From assembly GCF_016907795.1 (NCBI RefSeq), contig NZ_JAFBCR010000001.1, positions 1,550,001 to 1,614,000 of the forward strand: a DNA stretch of 64,000 bases. The letters are read 5' to 3'. The position numbers were made by a program, and so were the translations under genes. The notes below the pieces were generated by a model that ran no database searches, was not told the DNA's origin, and was given only the letters and a program-made list of their open reading frames with translations. Origin of the DNA: Kocuria palustris (lineage in GTDB: Bacteria > Actinomycetota > Actinomycetes > Actinomycetales > Micrococcaceae). Below, piece by piece: positions 1 through 7,228 of this stretch; the first letter of the stretch is position 1; every line of letters starts with the position of its first letter.

Positions 1-789
1 CACCAGCCAGCCTCGCTGCGAGCGCTCCGCGAGCTCGAGGTCGTAGACCCCGGCCATGGCGGTGGCCGAACGGGCGATGACGCGGCAGTCGTTCCCCGGA
101 GCGCCCTCGGGGAGCAGATCGCGCCCCAGCGCCCATGCCGCCAGGTGCCCGCCGGCGCTGTGGCCCAGCAGGTGGACCTGCTCCAGATCCGGGGTGAACT
201 CCCCGGGCTTCCCGAGCTCGGCCACGTAGTCCACGGCATCCGAGACGTCCTGGAAAGTCTCCGGCCAACCGCCAGGGCCGTCGCTGCCGTCGAGCCCGCG
301 GTAGGTGGGCACCCACACGGCCACGCCCCAGGCGGCCAGGTCCCATGCCAGATCCGCCATATACGAGGGATCCGAAGCGTCGTGCCAGGAGCCGCCGTGC
401 AGCATCACGACCACGGGATGCGTGGGGCGCGAGGAGCCGTCACCCCAGGCCTCCGGATCGGGCACGAGCAGCCAGCCGGTCTGGCGCTTCTCATCCGCGC
501 CCCAGGTGTGGCGGCCGCGGTCCACCGGGGTGCCGGCGGGCTCGCGATCCGCGGGGTCGCGCCACGTCTGCGCGCGCTGCTGACCCACCGGCGTGGTGAC
601 GGTTGCTCCCACCCCGACGGCGACGGCCAGACCGCCGAGCGCCTGCAGCAGGCGGCGACGTCGGATCGCCCCCGGCGCTGCGGCCCTCTCGGCGCGCTCC
701 TGGAGCCGACGGCGCTCCTGCTCTGCTGCCAGCTCGCGCGCCTCTCGCCTGGATCCCGGTTCGGGGCGCGGCTGCTGCGCGCCGTTCAC
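1..789 (-). CDS. Alpha/beta hydrolase (esterase-like), exported or membrane-anchored; C-terminus cut by window edge
   Basis: 263 residues are visible and the C-terminal end lies beyond the window. An Arg-rich N-terminus (IRRRRLLQ, residues 42-49) is followed by a hydrophobic stretch (about 48-66), which looks like a Tat-type signal or a single membrane anchor. The hydrolase fold then shows the oxyanion motif HGG (131-133) and the nucleophile elbow GHSAGG with Ser211. The catalytic Asp and His would lie past the edge. The GTG start at 789 overlaps the TGA of the upstream sulfurtransferase gene (GTGA), so the two are probably translationally coupled. The substrate is unknown; carboxylester hydrolysis is inferred from the family. 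Confidence 0.82.
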   Translation of the reverse strand, partial: MNGAQQPRPEPGSRREARELAAEQERRRLQERAERAAAPGAIRRRRLLQALGGLAVAVGVGATVTTPVGQQRAQTWRDPADREPAGTPVDRGRHTWGADEKRQTGWLLVPDPEAWGDGSSRPTHPVVVMLHGGSWHDASDPSYMADLAWDLAAWGVAVWVPTYRGLDGSDGPGGWPETFQDVSDAVDYVAELGKPGEFTPDLEQVHLLGHSAGGHLAAWALGRDLLPEGAPGNDCRVIARSATAMAGVYDLELAERSQRGWLV

Positions 790-1652
790 GACCCGCGGAC
801 CACGGGACGCAGGGCGGGGTCCTCGGTCTCGCGCCCCCACTCGGACCAGGAGCCGTCGTAGATCGTGAGGTCGCGGTCCTCCCACCCGGCCGCCACGGCC
901 GCGAGCGCCCCGACGCAGGCGGAGACGCCCGAGCCGCAGCTGAAGGCCACGGGGCCTCTCCCGCCCAGGCGCTGCTGAAGCAGGTCGTCCAGCTCGGCGG
1001 GCGGCAGCAGGTGACCGCCGGGGGCCAGCTCGCTGAAGGGCAGGCTCACGGCTCCGGGCATGTGACCGGCGCGCAGCCTCGGACGTGGCTCAGGTGCGGT
1101 GCCGGCGAAGCGCTCGGCGGAGCGGGCGTCGGCCACGGCGCCGTCGTGCTCGGCCAGGCGACGGGCGACGTCGTCGGCATCCGTGAAGGCGCGCGGATCC
1201 AGCTGCACGCGCGGAGCGGCGACGGGTTCGGGGCTGTCGTCGAGAGGACCCTCCGGGCGGCCCGAGGCGATCCAGGCGGGCAGGCCGCCGTCGAGCACGT
1301 AGGGCGTGCCGACCCCGGCGGCGCGCAGCATCCACCAGGCGCGAGCCGAGGAGAACAGGCCCTGGCGGTCGTAGGCGACCACCACGGTCTCGTTGCCGAT
1401 CCCCAGCTCGCCCAGGCACTGCGCGAAGTCGTCGGCGTCGAGCATGGTGTGCGGGATGTCGGCCTCCTGATCGGACAGCGGGCCGTCCAGATCGAAGCGA
1501 CGCGCACCCGGGATACCGGTGGCGGCACCGCGCTCGCCCATGATCGAGGCGTCGACGACCACGACGTCGTCCAGGTGATCGGCCAGCCAGTCGGCGTCGA
1601 CGACGGGGCCCTGCGGGAGTTGCTCGGAACGCGCGGTGTCCATGTCCGGCAT
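786..1652 (-). CDS. Two-domain rhodanese-type sulfurtransferase (SseA-like)
   Basis: 288 residues with two rhodanese domains. The N-terminal one (about 15-130) lacks a catalytic Cys; the C-terminal one (about 155-275) carries it in CGSGVSACV. The CGSG[VT] loop is typical of 3-mercaptopyruvate or thiosulfate sulfurtransferases, which move sulfane sulfur to cyanide or thiols in the cytoplasm. The ATG at 1652 is preferred because GGGAG lies 7 nt upstream; a second in-frame ATG lies 9 nt inside. The gene overlaps the downstream hydrolase by 4 nt. Which donor it uses cannot be read with confidence from the loop. Confidence 0.85.
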   Translation of the reverse strand: MPDMDTARSEQLPQGPVVDADWLADHLDDVVVVDASIMGERGAATGIPGARRFDLDGPLSDQEADIPHTMLDADDFAQCLGELGIGNETVVVAYDRQGLFSSARAWWMLRAAGVGTPYVLDGGLPAWIASGRPEGPLDDSPEPVAAPRVQLDPRAFTDADDVARRLAEHDGAVADARSAERFAGTAPEPRPRLRAGHMPGAVSLPFSELAPGGHLLPPAELDDLLQQRLGGRGPVAFSCGSGVSACVGALAAVAAGWEDRDLTIYDGSWSEWGRETEDPALRPVVRGS

Positions 1653-1719
1653 CTTCGCACTCCCGCCCGTCCGGCACAGCGGCGCAGGTCCCACCGGGGC
1701 CCGATCGACCCGAAAGGGA

Positions 1720-2592
1720 CTACAGCAGCGCCCGCGCGCCGCGGCGCACGGCGTCCTCCAGCTGAGCCAGGGCCGGAAGCGCCGTGGACCAGCGCTGCAG
1801 GTGCAGGCTCACCGCCTCCGGGTGGAGGCCGGGAACGGGCAGCAGCGGGGTGTCGGCGGCGGCAAAGGGCGCCCCCGGCAGCTGGAGCCGCGGCACCATG
1901 CCCCATCCGATGCCGTCGGCGATCGTTCGCACGAAGGCCTCCGCCGAGGGCACCCGGTGCTCGGGCGGGCGGCCCGTGATGCCGGCCCGGTGCAGCGCGG
2001 CGGACTGGAGGTCGTCCTTGTCGTCGTAGACCACCACGGGGAGACGGGCGAGGTCAGGCTGCGGTCCCGCGTGCTCCAGCAGCGAGGCCGCCGCGCGGGG
2101 TTCGTAGACCATGGCGCCCAGGGGGATCGTGCGGCAGCCGGTGACCGGAGCCGAGGACGTGGTGATCGCCGCCGCCACCTCACCGGCCAGCAGGAGCCGG
2201 CGGGAGTGGTCCTGATCCTCGGCGCGCAGGCGCACGCTGATCCCGGTGCCGGGTGCGGCCAACTCCGCCAGGACAGGGCGGAACCAGGTGGCCAGCGAGT
2301 CCGCGTTGACCGCTACGTCCAGCGGCGTGGACTCGGCCTGATCCATGCCGAGCTCGACCCGGGCGGCGTCGTGCAGGGACAACACCTGCCGGGCCATCCG
2401 CAGCACGGCCTCCCCGGGCTCGGTGGGGCGCACGGGCGCGCTGCGGCGCAGCAGCACGCGGCCCGTCTGAGACTCCAGGGCCTTGATCCGCTGGCTGACC
2501 GCCGGCGGGGAGATGCTCAGGCGCGCGGCGGCGCGATCGAAGGCGCCCTCGTCCACGGCCGCCACCAGGGTGCGCAGCTGCTCGATGTCCAC
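1720..2592 (-). CDS. lysG: LysR-type activator of lysine/arginine export
   Basis: 290 residues, the usual length for LysG/ArgP. The N-terminal winged helix (about 1-60) contains FDRAAARLSISPPAVSQRI, followed by the linker helix and a two-lobed effector domain. It is divergent from lysE with a 72-bp gap, the arrangement known from Corynebacterium glutamicum, where LysG activates lysE in response to basic amino acids. Function is assigned from family plus arrangement. Confidence 0.9.
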   Translation of the reverse strand: MDIEQLRTLVAAVDEGAFDRAAARLSISPPAVSQRIKALESQTGRVLLRRSAPVRPTEPGEAVLRMARQVLSLHDAARVELGMDQAESTPLDVAVNADSLATWFRPVLAELAAPGTGISVRLRAEDQDHSRRLLLAGEVAAAITTSSAPVTGCRTIPLGAMVYEPRAAASLLEHAGPQPDLARLPVVVYDDKDDLQSAALHRAGITGRPPEHRVPSAEAFVRTIADGIGWGMVPRLQLPGAPFAAADTPLLPVPGLHPEAVSLHLQRWSTALPALAQLEDAVRRGARALL

Positions 2593-2664
2593 TTTTGAAT
2601 CTCTTATCTGTGTTCAGGATCTTTCGCTGGCCTGAAGGGTAGCTGCACCGTAGGTTTCCTGGCC
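2593..2664. promoter_or_regulatory. Divergent lysG/lysE control region
   Basis: This 72-bp gap must hold both promoters and the LysG site. It is clearly more AT-rich near the lysG start than the flanking genes. I see no strong dyad that can be assigned as the binding site by eye. Confidence 0.5.
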
Positions 2665-3270
2665 ATGGACATCTACTTCACCGGCATGCTCACCGGCCTG
2701 GCCCTGATCGTGGCCATCGGCGCCCAGAACGCATTCGTGCTGCGGCAGGGCATCCGCCGGGAGCACGTGCTGGTGGTCGTGGCGATCTGCACGGCGGCCG
2801 ACGCCTTGCTGATCACGGTGGGCACGCTGGGCATCGGCTCGGTCGTGGAGCGGGCTCCGTGGCTGCTCACCGCGCTGCGCTGGGGCGGGGTGGCATACCT
2901 GGTCTGGTTCGCGATCGGGTCGTTCCGCTCGGCCCTGTCTTCCCATTCCCTCACAGCCGACGACGCGGTCGGCCCCGGCGGGTCGCTGCGCAGGGTCGCC
3001 CTGACCACCCTGGCGCTGACCTTCCTCAACCCGCACGTCTACCTGGACACCATGGTGATGCTCGGCAACCTGGCCAATCAGCACGGGGACCAGCGCTGGA
3101 CCTACACGCTGGGCGCGATCACCGGGTCGGTGCTGTGGTTCCCCGCGCTCGGGCTGGGGGCGCGGGCGCTGGCCAAGCCGCTGAACCGCCCCGGGACCTG
3201 GCGCGCCGTGGACATCGGGGTGGGCGTGGTCATGCTGCTGGTCGCGCTGCGGCTGGTCGTGGCGGGGTGA
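2665..3270 (+). CDS. lysE: L-lysine exporter, LysE family
   Basis: 201 residues, normal length. About six membrane segments are visible. The family signatures GAQNAFVLRQGI near the N-terminus and FLNPHVYLDT in the middle are both present. LysE exports lysine and arginine across the cytoplasmic membrane, preventing toxicity when the cell takes up peptides. The gene faces lysG, its likely activator. Confidence 0.93.
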   Translation: MDIYFTGMLTGLALIVAIGAQNAFVLRQGIRREHVLVVVAICTAADALLITVGTLGIGSVVERAPWLLTALRWGGVAYLVWFAIGSFRSALSSHSLTADDAVGPGGSLRRVALTTLALTFLNPHVYLDTMVMLGNLANQHGDQRWTYTLGAITGSVLWFPALGLGARALAKPLNRPGTWRAVDIGVGVVMLLVALRLVVAG

Positions 3271-3313
3271 GAAGCGGGCTTGTGCTGTCGGACCCTCGGC
3301 GCATCCTGCTGAC

Positions 3314-3916
3314 ATGGACACGCACGCACCGGCTCCCGGACCCGGCCGCGGCTGGAGCGGCACCGTCTTCTGCGGGGTGAGCCTGGACGGCTTCATCGCG
3401 CGGACCGACGGGGACATTGACTGGCTGGAGGCGCCGGTTCCTGCCGGGCAGGCAGCGCCCTCCGGCTCGGGCGCCGAGGCCGTCCCGGACTTCGAGGCCC
3501 TGCTGGCGCGCGTGGACCACCTGGTGATGGGCCGTGCCACGTTCCAGAAGGTCCTGGAGATCGGCTTCTGGCCCTACGACCCCGTCCAGGTCATCGTGCT
3601 CAGCTCCACCCTGACCGGCCCGCAGCCCCACGGCGCGCTCGTCGCACCGGACCTGTCCGCCGCCGTCGCACTGCTGGAGTCCAGCGGCGCCCGCGGCGTC
3701 TACTGGGACGGCGGCGCCACGATCCAGGCGGCTCTGCGCGCCGACCTGGTGGATGAGCTCGTGGTGACCACGCTGCCCCGGCTGATCGGCGGCGGCATCG
3801 CCCTGTTCGGGGCGCTCGAGCACGATCTCCCGCTGCGGCTGCGCGGCAGCAGGGTGCTGGACGGCGGGATGGTGAGCACACGGTACGACGTCGTGCGGGA
3901 GGTCTCGTCGGGCTGA
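3314..3916 (+). CDS. Dihydrofolate reductase-like (RibD C-terminal domain) oxidoreductase
   Basis: 200 residues. The N-terminal SLDGFIARTDGDIDWL, the central LLARVDHLVMGRATF and the later GVYWDGGATIQAALRADLVDELVVT are typical of the RibD_C/YyaP-YwjB group, which binds NADPH but usually has no proven substrate. It follows lysE by 43 bp on the same strand. True DHFR activity is unlikely because the family differs in its substrate pocket. Confidence 0.82.
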   Translation: MDTHAPAPGPGRGWSGTVFCGVSLDGFIARTDGDIDWLEAPVPAGQAAPSGSGAEAVPDFEALLARVDHLVMGRATFQKVLEIGFWPYDPVQVIVLSSTLTGPQPHGALVAPDLSAAVALLESSGARGVYWDGGATIQAALRADLVDELVVTTLPRLIGGGIALFGALEHDLPLRLRGSRVLDGGMVSTRYDVVREVSSG

Positions 3917-3984
3917 GCTGCTCGCCGTAACGTGGCCCCGGATCACCGCAGCGGTGCTCCGCATCCCTGTCGAGAGGACCCGCC

Positions 3985-4338
3985 GTGCCCCAGTTCTTCA
4001 TCTCCGTGAACCACTCCGATGACTTCCAGATGCCCGAGGGCGTCTCCATCGAGCAGCTGCACACGGACGTCATGGCCTTCAACGAGAAGATGGCCGCAGA
4101 GCAGCGCATTGTCTTCGTGGGAGCCCTCGAGCAGCCCGCCTCCGACGCCCGCCTGGTGGATGCCACCAGCGGCGAAGCCCTCGTGGCGCAGGAGACGGCC
4201 TCCGGTGCGGAGATCCAGCTGGGCGGCTTCTGGATCCTCGAGGCGGCCGACCTGGACGAGGCGCTGAACCTGGGGGCGCAGGCCTCCGCCGCCTGCCAGG
4301 GCGCCGTCGAGGTGCGCAAGATGCAGGGCGAGGGCTGA
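3985..4338 (+). CDS. YCII-related protein
   Basis: 117 residues, the usual size of YCII-domain proteins, with the typical final strand pattern GGFWILEAADLDEALNLGAQASAACQGAVEVRKM. These small ferredoxin-fold proteins often accompany ECF sigma factors or oxidoreductases and have no established reaction. A good spacing from GAGAGGACC precedes the GTG at 3985. The reading frame stays open after its TGA (4336-4338) into the next gene. Confidence 0.75.
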   Translation: MPQFFISVNHSDDFQMPEGVSIEQLHTDVMAFNEKMAAEQRIVFVGALEQPASDARLVDATSGEALVAQETASGAEIQLGGFWILEAADLDEALNLGAQASAACQGAVEVRKMQGEG

Positions 4339-4351
4339 GCCCTGCCCGCTG

Positions 4352-4427
4352 AGCCGGCGCGGGTCTGCGTCGTCGTCGATCGACCGCTCGCAGCGGTCGC
4401 CGCCGTGGCCGCAGACCCGCGCCGGCT
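4352..4427. terminator. 17-bp stem hairpin after the YCII gene
   Basis: Arms at about 4352-4368 (AGCCGGCGCGGGTCTGC) and 4411-4427 pair perfectly across a 42-nt loop that contains a smaller GACCGCTCGCAGCGGTC hairpin. No T-tract follows. The right arm lies inside the start of the next coding region, so it could act as a terminator or as a translational control element. Confidence 0.5.
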
Positions 4428-4746
4428 GCCCGAATGGGCCGCCGGCCTGGCCGGAGCAGAGGTTACACCGAGCGAGCAGCCCGGGGTGTGGGTCACCGAG
4501 TCCCCCATGGGCCGCGCCCTGGTGCGTTTCACCGGCGGAGACGACCCCGGCGTGCTCGATCACGAGGTCACTCTGCCGGACGGATCGACCACGCTGAACC
4601 GGTTCCGGGCTTCGTCCTGCGCCGGCGGAACCGAGCTCGTGTTCCTGGTGGAGCCCGCTGCCGGCGCCTCGGCGGACGACCACGCGCGGGACGTCGCCAT
4701 GGTGCGCGCGGATCTCGAGCGGCTGCGGGAGCTGCTGGAGGGCTGA
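4405..4746 (+). CDS. SRPBCC-fold (polyketide cyclase-like) small protein; start uncertain
   Basis: 113 residues from the GTG at 4405. Codons upstream of that GTG also read like the family N-terminus (VCVVVDRPLAAVAAV leads into ADPRRLPEWAAGL), so the true protein probably starts earlier. Between the TGA of the YCII gene (4336-4338) and 4405 there is no ATG, GTG or TTG in frame, only a CTG at 4342. A CTG start, coupled translation through the stop, or a lost start are all possible. SRPBCC proteins bind hydrophobic ligands; no substrate can be assigned. Confidence 0.65.
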   Translation: MAADPRRLPEWAAGLAGAEVTPSEQPGVWVTESPMGRALVRFTGGDDPGVLDHEVTLPDGSTTLNRFRASSCAGGTELVFLVEPAAGASADDHARDVAMVRADLERLRELLEG

Positions 4747-4779
4747 GATCCTGCCTGAGGGCTCGACCCCGCGTGGCCC

Positions 4780-5199
4780 TCAGGGCATCCGGCGGAACAT
4801 TCCGGTGGAGACGTCGTGCCGGTCCTGGAACCCGTGACGCGCGTACAGCCTCCGGCCCGGAGGATCGGCCATGAGGGAGACGTATGCGCCGGCTGGTGCG
4901 CGATCGGCGATCTCCTGGAGCAGCCGGGTCAGGATCGCATCACCCAGGCCCTGACGCTGATGCTGCGGATGCACGGCCATGTCCGTCACCTGGAACATCC
5001 AGCCGCCGTCGCCGATCAGACGGCCCATGCCCACGGCCGCTCCTTGGTGCGTGACATGGGCGGCGGCCCAGCCGCCTGCGACCGCGATCGCCGCCTGCTC
5101 GGGAGTGACCGGCGAGAGCCCCGCCTCCCGACGCAGCATCGCGAAGTCCTCCGCCGACGGCGCGGCCAAGTGCAGCTCATACCCGTCCGGAATCTCCAT
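4780..5199 (-). CDS. GNAT family N-acetyltransferase
   Basis: 139 residues. The acetyl-CoA loop appears as VHPQHQRQGLGDAIL (motif A, Q-x-x-G-x-G/A) and RRLYARHGFQD forms motif B. The ATG at 5199 follows a purine-rich GGGGAGGATGGGGG stretch; a GTG at 5220 is possible but has a poorer context. The substrate is unknown. Confidence 0.85.
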   Translation of the reverse strand: MEIPDGYELHLAAPSAEDFAMLRREAGLSPVTPEQAAIAVAGGWAAAHVTHQGAAVGMGRLIGDGGWMFQVTDMAVHPQHQRQGLGDAILTRLLQEIADRAPAGAYVSLMADPPGRRLYARHGFQDRHDVSTGMFRRMP

Positions 5200-5221
5200 T
5201 CCCCCATCCTCCCCTCCCACG

Positions 5222-5279
5222 CCGAGTGGATACTCAATTGCGCTATTCGGGCGGATAGCGCAACTGGGTATCCACTCGG
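5222..5279 (+). repeat. Hairpin repeat copy 1 (divergent gap)
   Basis: The arms CCGAGTGGATACTCAATTGC and its near-complement close on TATTCGGGCGGATA. It lies between divergently transcribed genes (GNAT and the winged-helix operon), a place where a terminator is not needed. Two arm positions differ. Loop orientation is the one called forward here (TRTTCG...GATA). Confidence 0.9.
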
Positions 5280-5369
5280 TGGTGGGGGTGGATGCAGGAG
5301 TGTTTCGGTTTGATCACGATCACATCGCGGGACTCGAAAGTGCAGTACTCATCTGGGCACGGTGGGGCT

Positions 5370-5675
5370 ATGGAGACACTTCCTGCGACTCCGACGGCAG
5401 ACCGGGTGACGAATGCGCTGCGCGCCGTGCAGCACATGGCGGCCCTGGGCGCCTCCCAGGAGGCCCGGGGCTGGGCCCTGCATGATGACCTCGGGATCAG
5501 CGCGGACGAGGCCCTCGAACGGCTCCGGGAGCTCGAGGACTTCGATCTGATCAAGGGGTATCGGCGATTCCTCGAGAGTCGCCGAGAGGAGAACCGGTGG
5601 TATCGGAGCACCCCTGTGGGCGAATCCGCGCTGGCCGGCCATCTGGCGGCCATGAGGCAGGACGCCCATGCGTGA
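5370..5675 (+). CDS. Small winged-helix (HTH_34-like) protein, first gene of a three-gene operon
   Basis: 101 residues. The sequence LHDDLGISADEALERLRELEDFDLI reads as the recognition-helix region. IKGYRRF..REENRWYRSTPVGESALAGHLAAM matches the wing and the C-terminal helix of the HTH_34 winged-helix family (cf. LTPxGRxAhxxHLxAL). It has no membrane segment. ATG at 5370 is chosen over an upstream ATG at 5292 because homology starts there. Its stop overlaps the next start (5668), so the operon is coupled. It probably regulates transcription; the target is unknown. Confidence 0.75.
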   Translation: METLPATPTADRVTNALRAVQHMAALGASQEARGWALHDDLGISADEALERLRELEDFDLIKGYRRFLESRREENRWYRSTPVGESALAGHLAAMRQDAHA

Positions 5676-6441
5676 GCACATGCCATCCGCCGCGGGAGAT
5701 GCGTTGACAGCACCGCGCGAGAGCTCGTGGGCTGACGTCGACGTCGCCCTGGAGCAGGCGCGACGGCGGTTGCATCCTCGCTGGTGGGCCGGCTTGCCCG
5801 AGGCCGCTCTGCTCCTGGTCGCACTCACCGCCATACTCAGCTCCGTTGCCTGGGGATGGCTGATCTTGGTCTGCATCAGCATCCTGATCATCTTCGGACG
5901 CATGCGCCCTGCTCTGGTGGGGGCCGAACACCGCTACCCCGCGTATGGCCCGGCCTCCGTCTCGCTCCTTGTGTCGAAGTCCCTCGCGCTGATCTGGATC
6001 ATCTGGGCCATCTGGAGCGTGCCGGAAGGCCGCCCGCTGGGCACATCCTTCGCGCTGGCACTCCTCACCGTGACTGTCGTCGGAATTCTCGAGCTGCTCA
6101 CCCAGCGGATGCTGGCCACCTCGATGCCCAGTGCCGGTCGGCGGTGGGCCTCCCTGGCCAGACGACCCGAACTGCATCCGGCACTTCGTGACCCGGTTGT
6201 CCTGCGGGCCATGGTGATCCTTCACCCCACACGGAAGATGCGAGTGACGCAGCTGGCCGCCGACCTGGAGCTGGACCGTGACCGCGCAGAGGCCGTTGTC
6301 GAGGACCTGGCTGGTCAGGGGCTGGTCACGCTCCGGAGGAAGATCGTCGACGGCCCCGACCGTCTCTGGGCGAGTTCCATGGGCCGCGGCCAGACAGTGC
6401 TGGAGGCGCACCTGGCAGCCATCCAGAGAGGAGCAGAATGA
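5668..6441 (+). CDS. Membrane-anchored winged-helix protein A
   Basis: 257 residues. Four hydrophobic segments lie at about 42-60, 62-80, 103-120 and 125-145. They are followed by a cytoplasmic domain (about 170-257) with LRAMVILHPTRKMRVTQLAADLELDRDRAEAVVEDL and GRGQTVLEAHLAAI, the same HTH_34-type winged helix as the preceding gene. The fusion suggests a membrane-tethered DNA-binding protein. It overlaps both neighbours (ATGCGTGA upstream, ATGA downstream). The stimulus and target are unknown. Confidence 0.75.
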   Translation: MREHMPSAAGDALTAPRESSWADVDVALEQARRRLHPRWWAGLPEAALLLVALTAILSSVAWGWLILVCISILIIFGRMRPALVGAEHRYPAYGPASVSLLVSKSLALIWIIWAIWSVPEGRPLGTSFALALLTVTVVGILELLTQRMLATSMPSAGRRWASLARRPELHPALRDPVVLRAMVILHPTRKMRVTQLAADLELDRDRAEAVVEDLAGQGLVTLRRKIVDGPDRLWASSMGRGQTVLEAHLAAIQRGAE

Positions 6442-7133
6442 CCACCGCTCAGCCCAACCCGTCTCCCGCGCAACGGCTCGGACAGCGGCTCATGCCGGGG
6501 CGGTTCGACTTCCTGGTCTTCACCCTGGCGGGGTTCTGGTATCTCCTGGCGAACTGGGCGGGTTCCCCATGGCTCATGGTGGCAGCATCCACCGTCGCCC
6601 TGATCGCAGGAGGCCTGGGCCAGTTCCTCCGTCATCGCCGCGACGGCGCGGTGGCGCACCAGCGCTTCGGCATGAATGGCCGGCTGGGCTGGGGGATCGC
6701 CGCGATCTGGCTGACAGCCGCTGTCGCCATTTTCGTCTTGGGGGTGGTCTTCGACCCGCAGGAGTGGCCGGCGTGGAGCCGGGGCGCGCTGGCCTTCGCG
6801 GTTGCCTTCGGACTTCTGATCACCGGCCGCCGATGGCTTGCCGCGCGATCTCAGCACATCGCCCAGTCCCCTGGGCCTGCATCCTCACTCCGTGCGGATC
6901 CCCGAGGGACCCCCGACGACGTTCTGTGCGATCTGCTGTCCCGTACCCAGATGATGCGCGTCGACGCCCTCTCGGTGGACCTCTCGATCCCATCCGAAGA
7001 GCTCGGCCCGCGCCTGGAGTCACTGATGGACGCTGGCGTCGTCGGCCGCAGGATGAAGGACGACGGCCCCGTAGACGACCACCATTGGGTGCACCTGAGC
7101 TTCCACGGGGAGCAGCAGCTCACCACCGCCTGA
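6438..7133 (+). CDS. Membrane-anchored winged-helix protein B
   Basis: 231 residues, built like the preceding gene. Four hydrophobic segments (about 25-43, 45-62, 83-103 and 110-128) precede a C-terminal domain (about 145-231) with DVLCDLLSRTQMMRVDALSVDLSIPSEELGPRLESL and a wing ending HHWVHLSFHGEQQL. The C-terminal helix is shorter than in the other two, so DNA binding may be weaker. It is the last gene of the operon. The two anchored paralogues suggest a heteromer, which is inference. Confidence 0.72.
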   Translation: MTTAQPNPSPAQRLGQRLMPGRFDFLVFTLAGFWYLLANWAGSPWLMVAASTVALIAGGLGQFLRHRRDGAVAHQRFGMNGRLGWGIAAIWLTAAVAIFVLGVVFDPQEWPAWSRGALAFAVAFGLLITGRRWLAARSQHIAQSPGPASSLRADPRGTPDDVLCDLLSRTQMMRVDALSVDLSIPSEELGPRLESLMDAGVVGRRMKDDGPVDDHHWVHLSFHGEQQLTTA

Positions 7134-7139
7134 CACCTC

Positions 7140-7201
7140 CGCCGAGTGGACACCCAGTTGCGCTGTTCGCCCCGATAGCGCAACTGAGCATTCACTCGGC
7201 G
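7140..7201 (+). repeat. Hairpin repeat copy 2 (tandem gap)
   Basis: Outer ends CGCCGAGTG and CACTCGGCG; inner arms AGTTGCGCTGT and ATAGCGCAACT; centre TGTTCGCCCCGATA (forward). It lies between two genes on the plus strand. Confidence 0.9.
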
Positions 7202-7228
7202 GGGTGTGGCGGGCGTAGCGTGGGAGGC

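Noticed and set aside
603-1979. A 458-codon plus-strand open frame across the sulfurtransferase gene
   Set aside because: Composition is Ala/Gly/Arg/Pro-rich without motifs, and the opposite strand encodes a clear rhodanese protein; it is a GC-rich antisense shadow.
5222-5279. Calling the 5-15 kb hairpins plain terminators
   Set aside because: Two copies lie between divergent genes and none has a T-tract; termination may be a side effect at some sites only.
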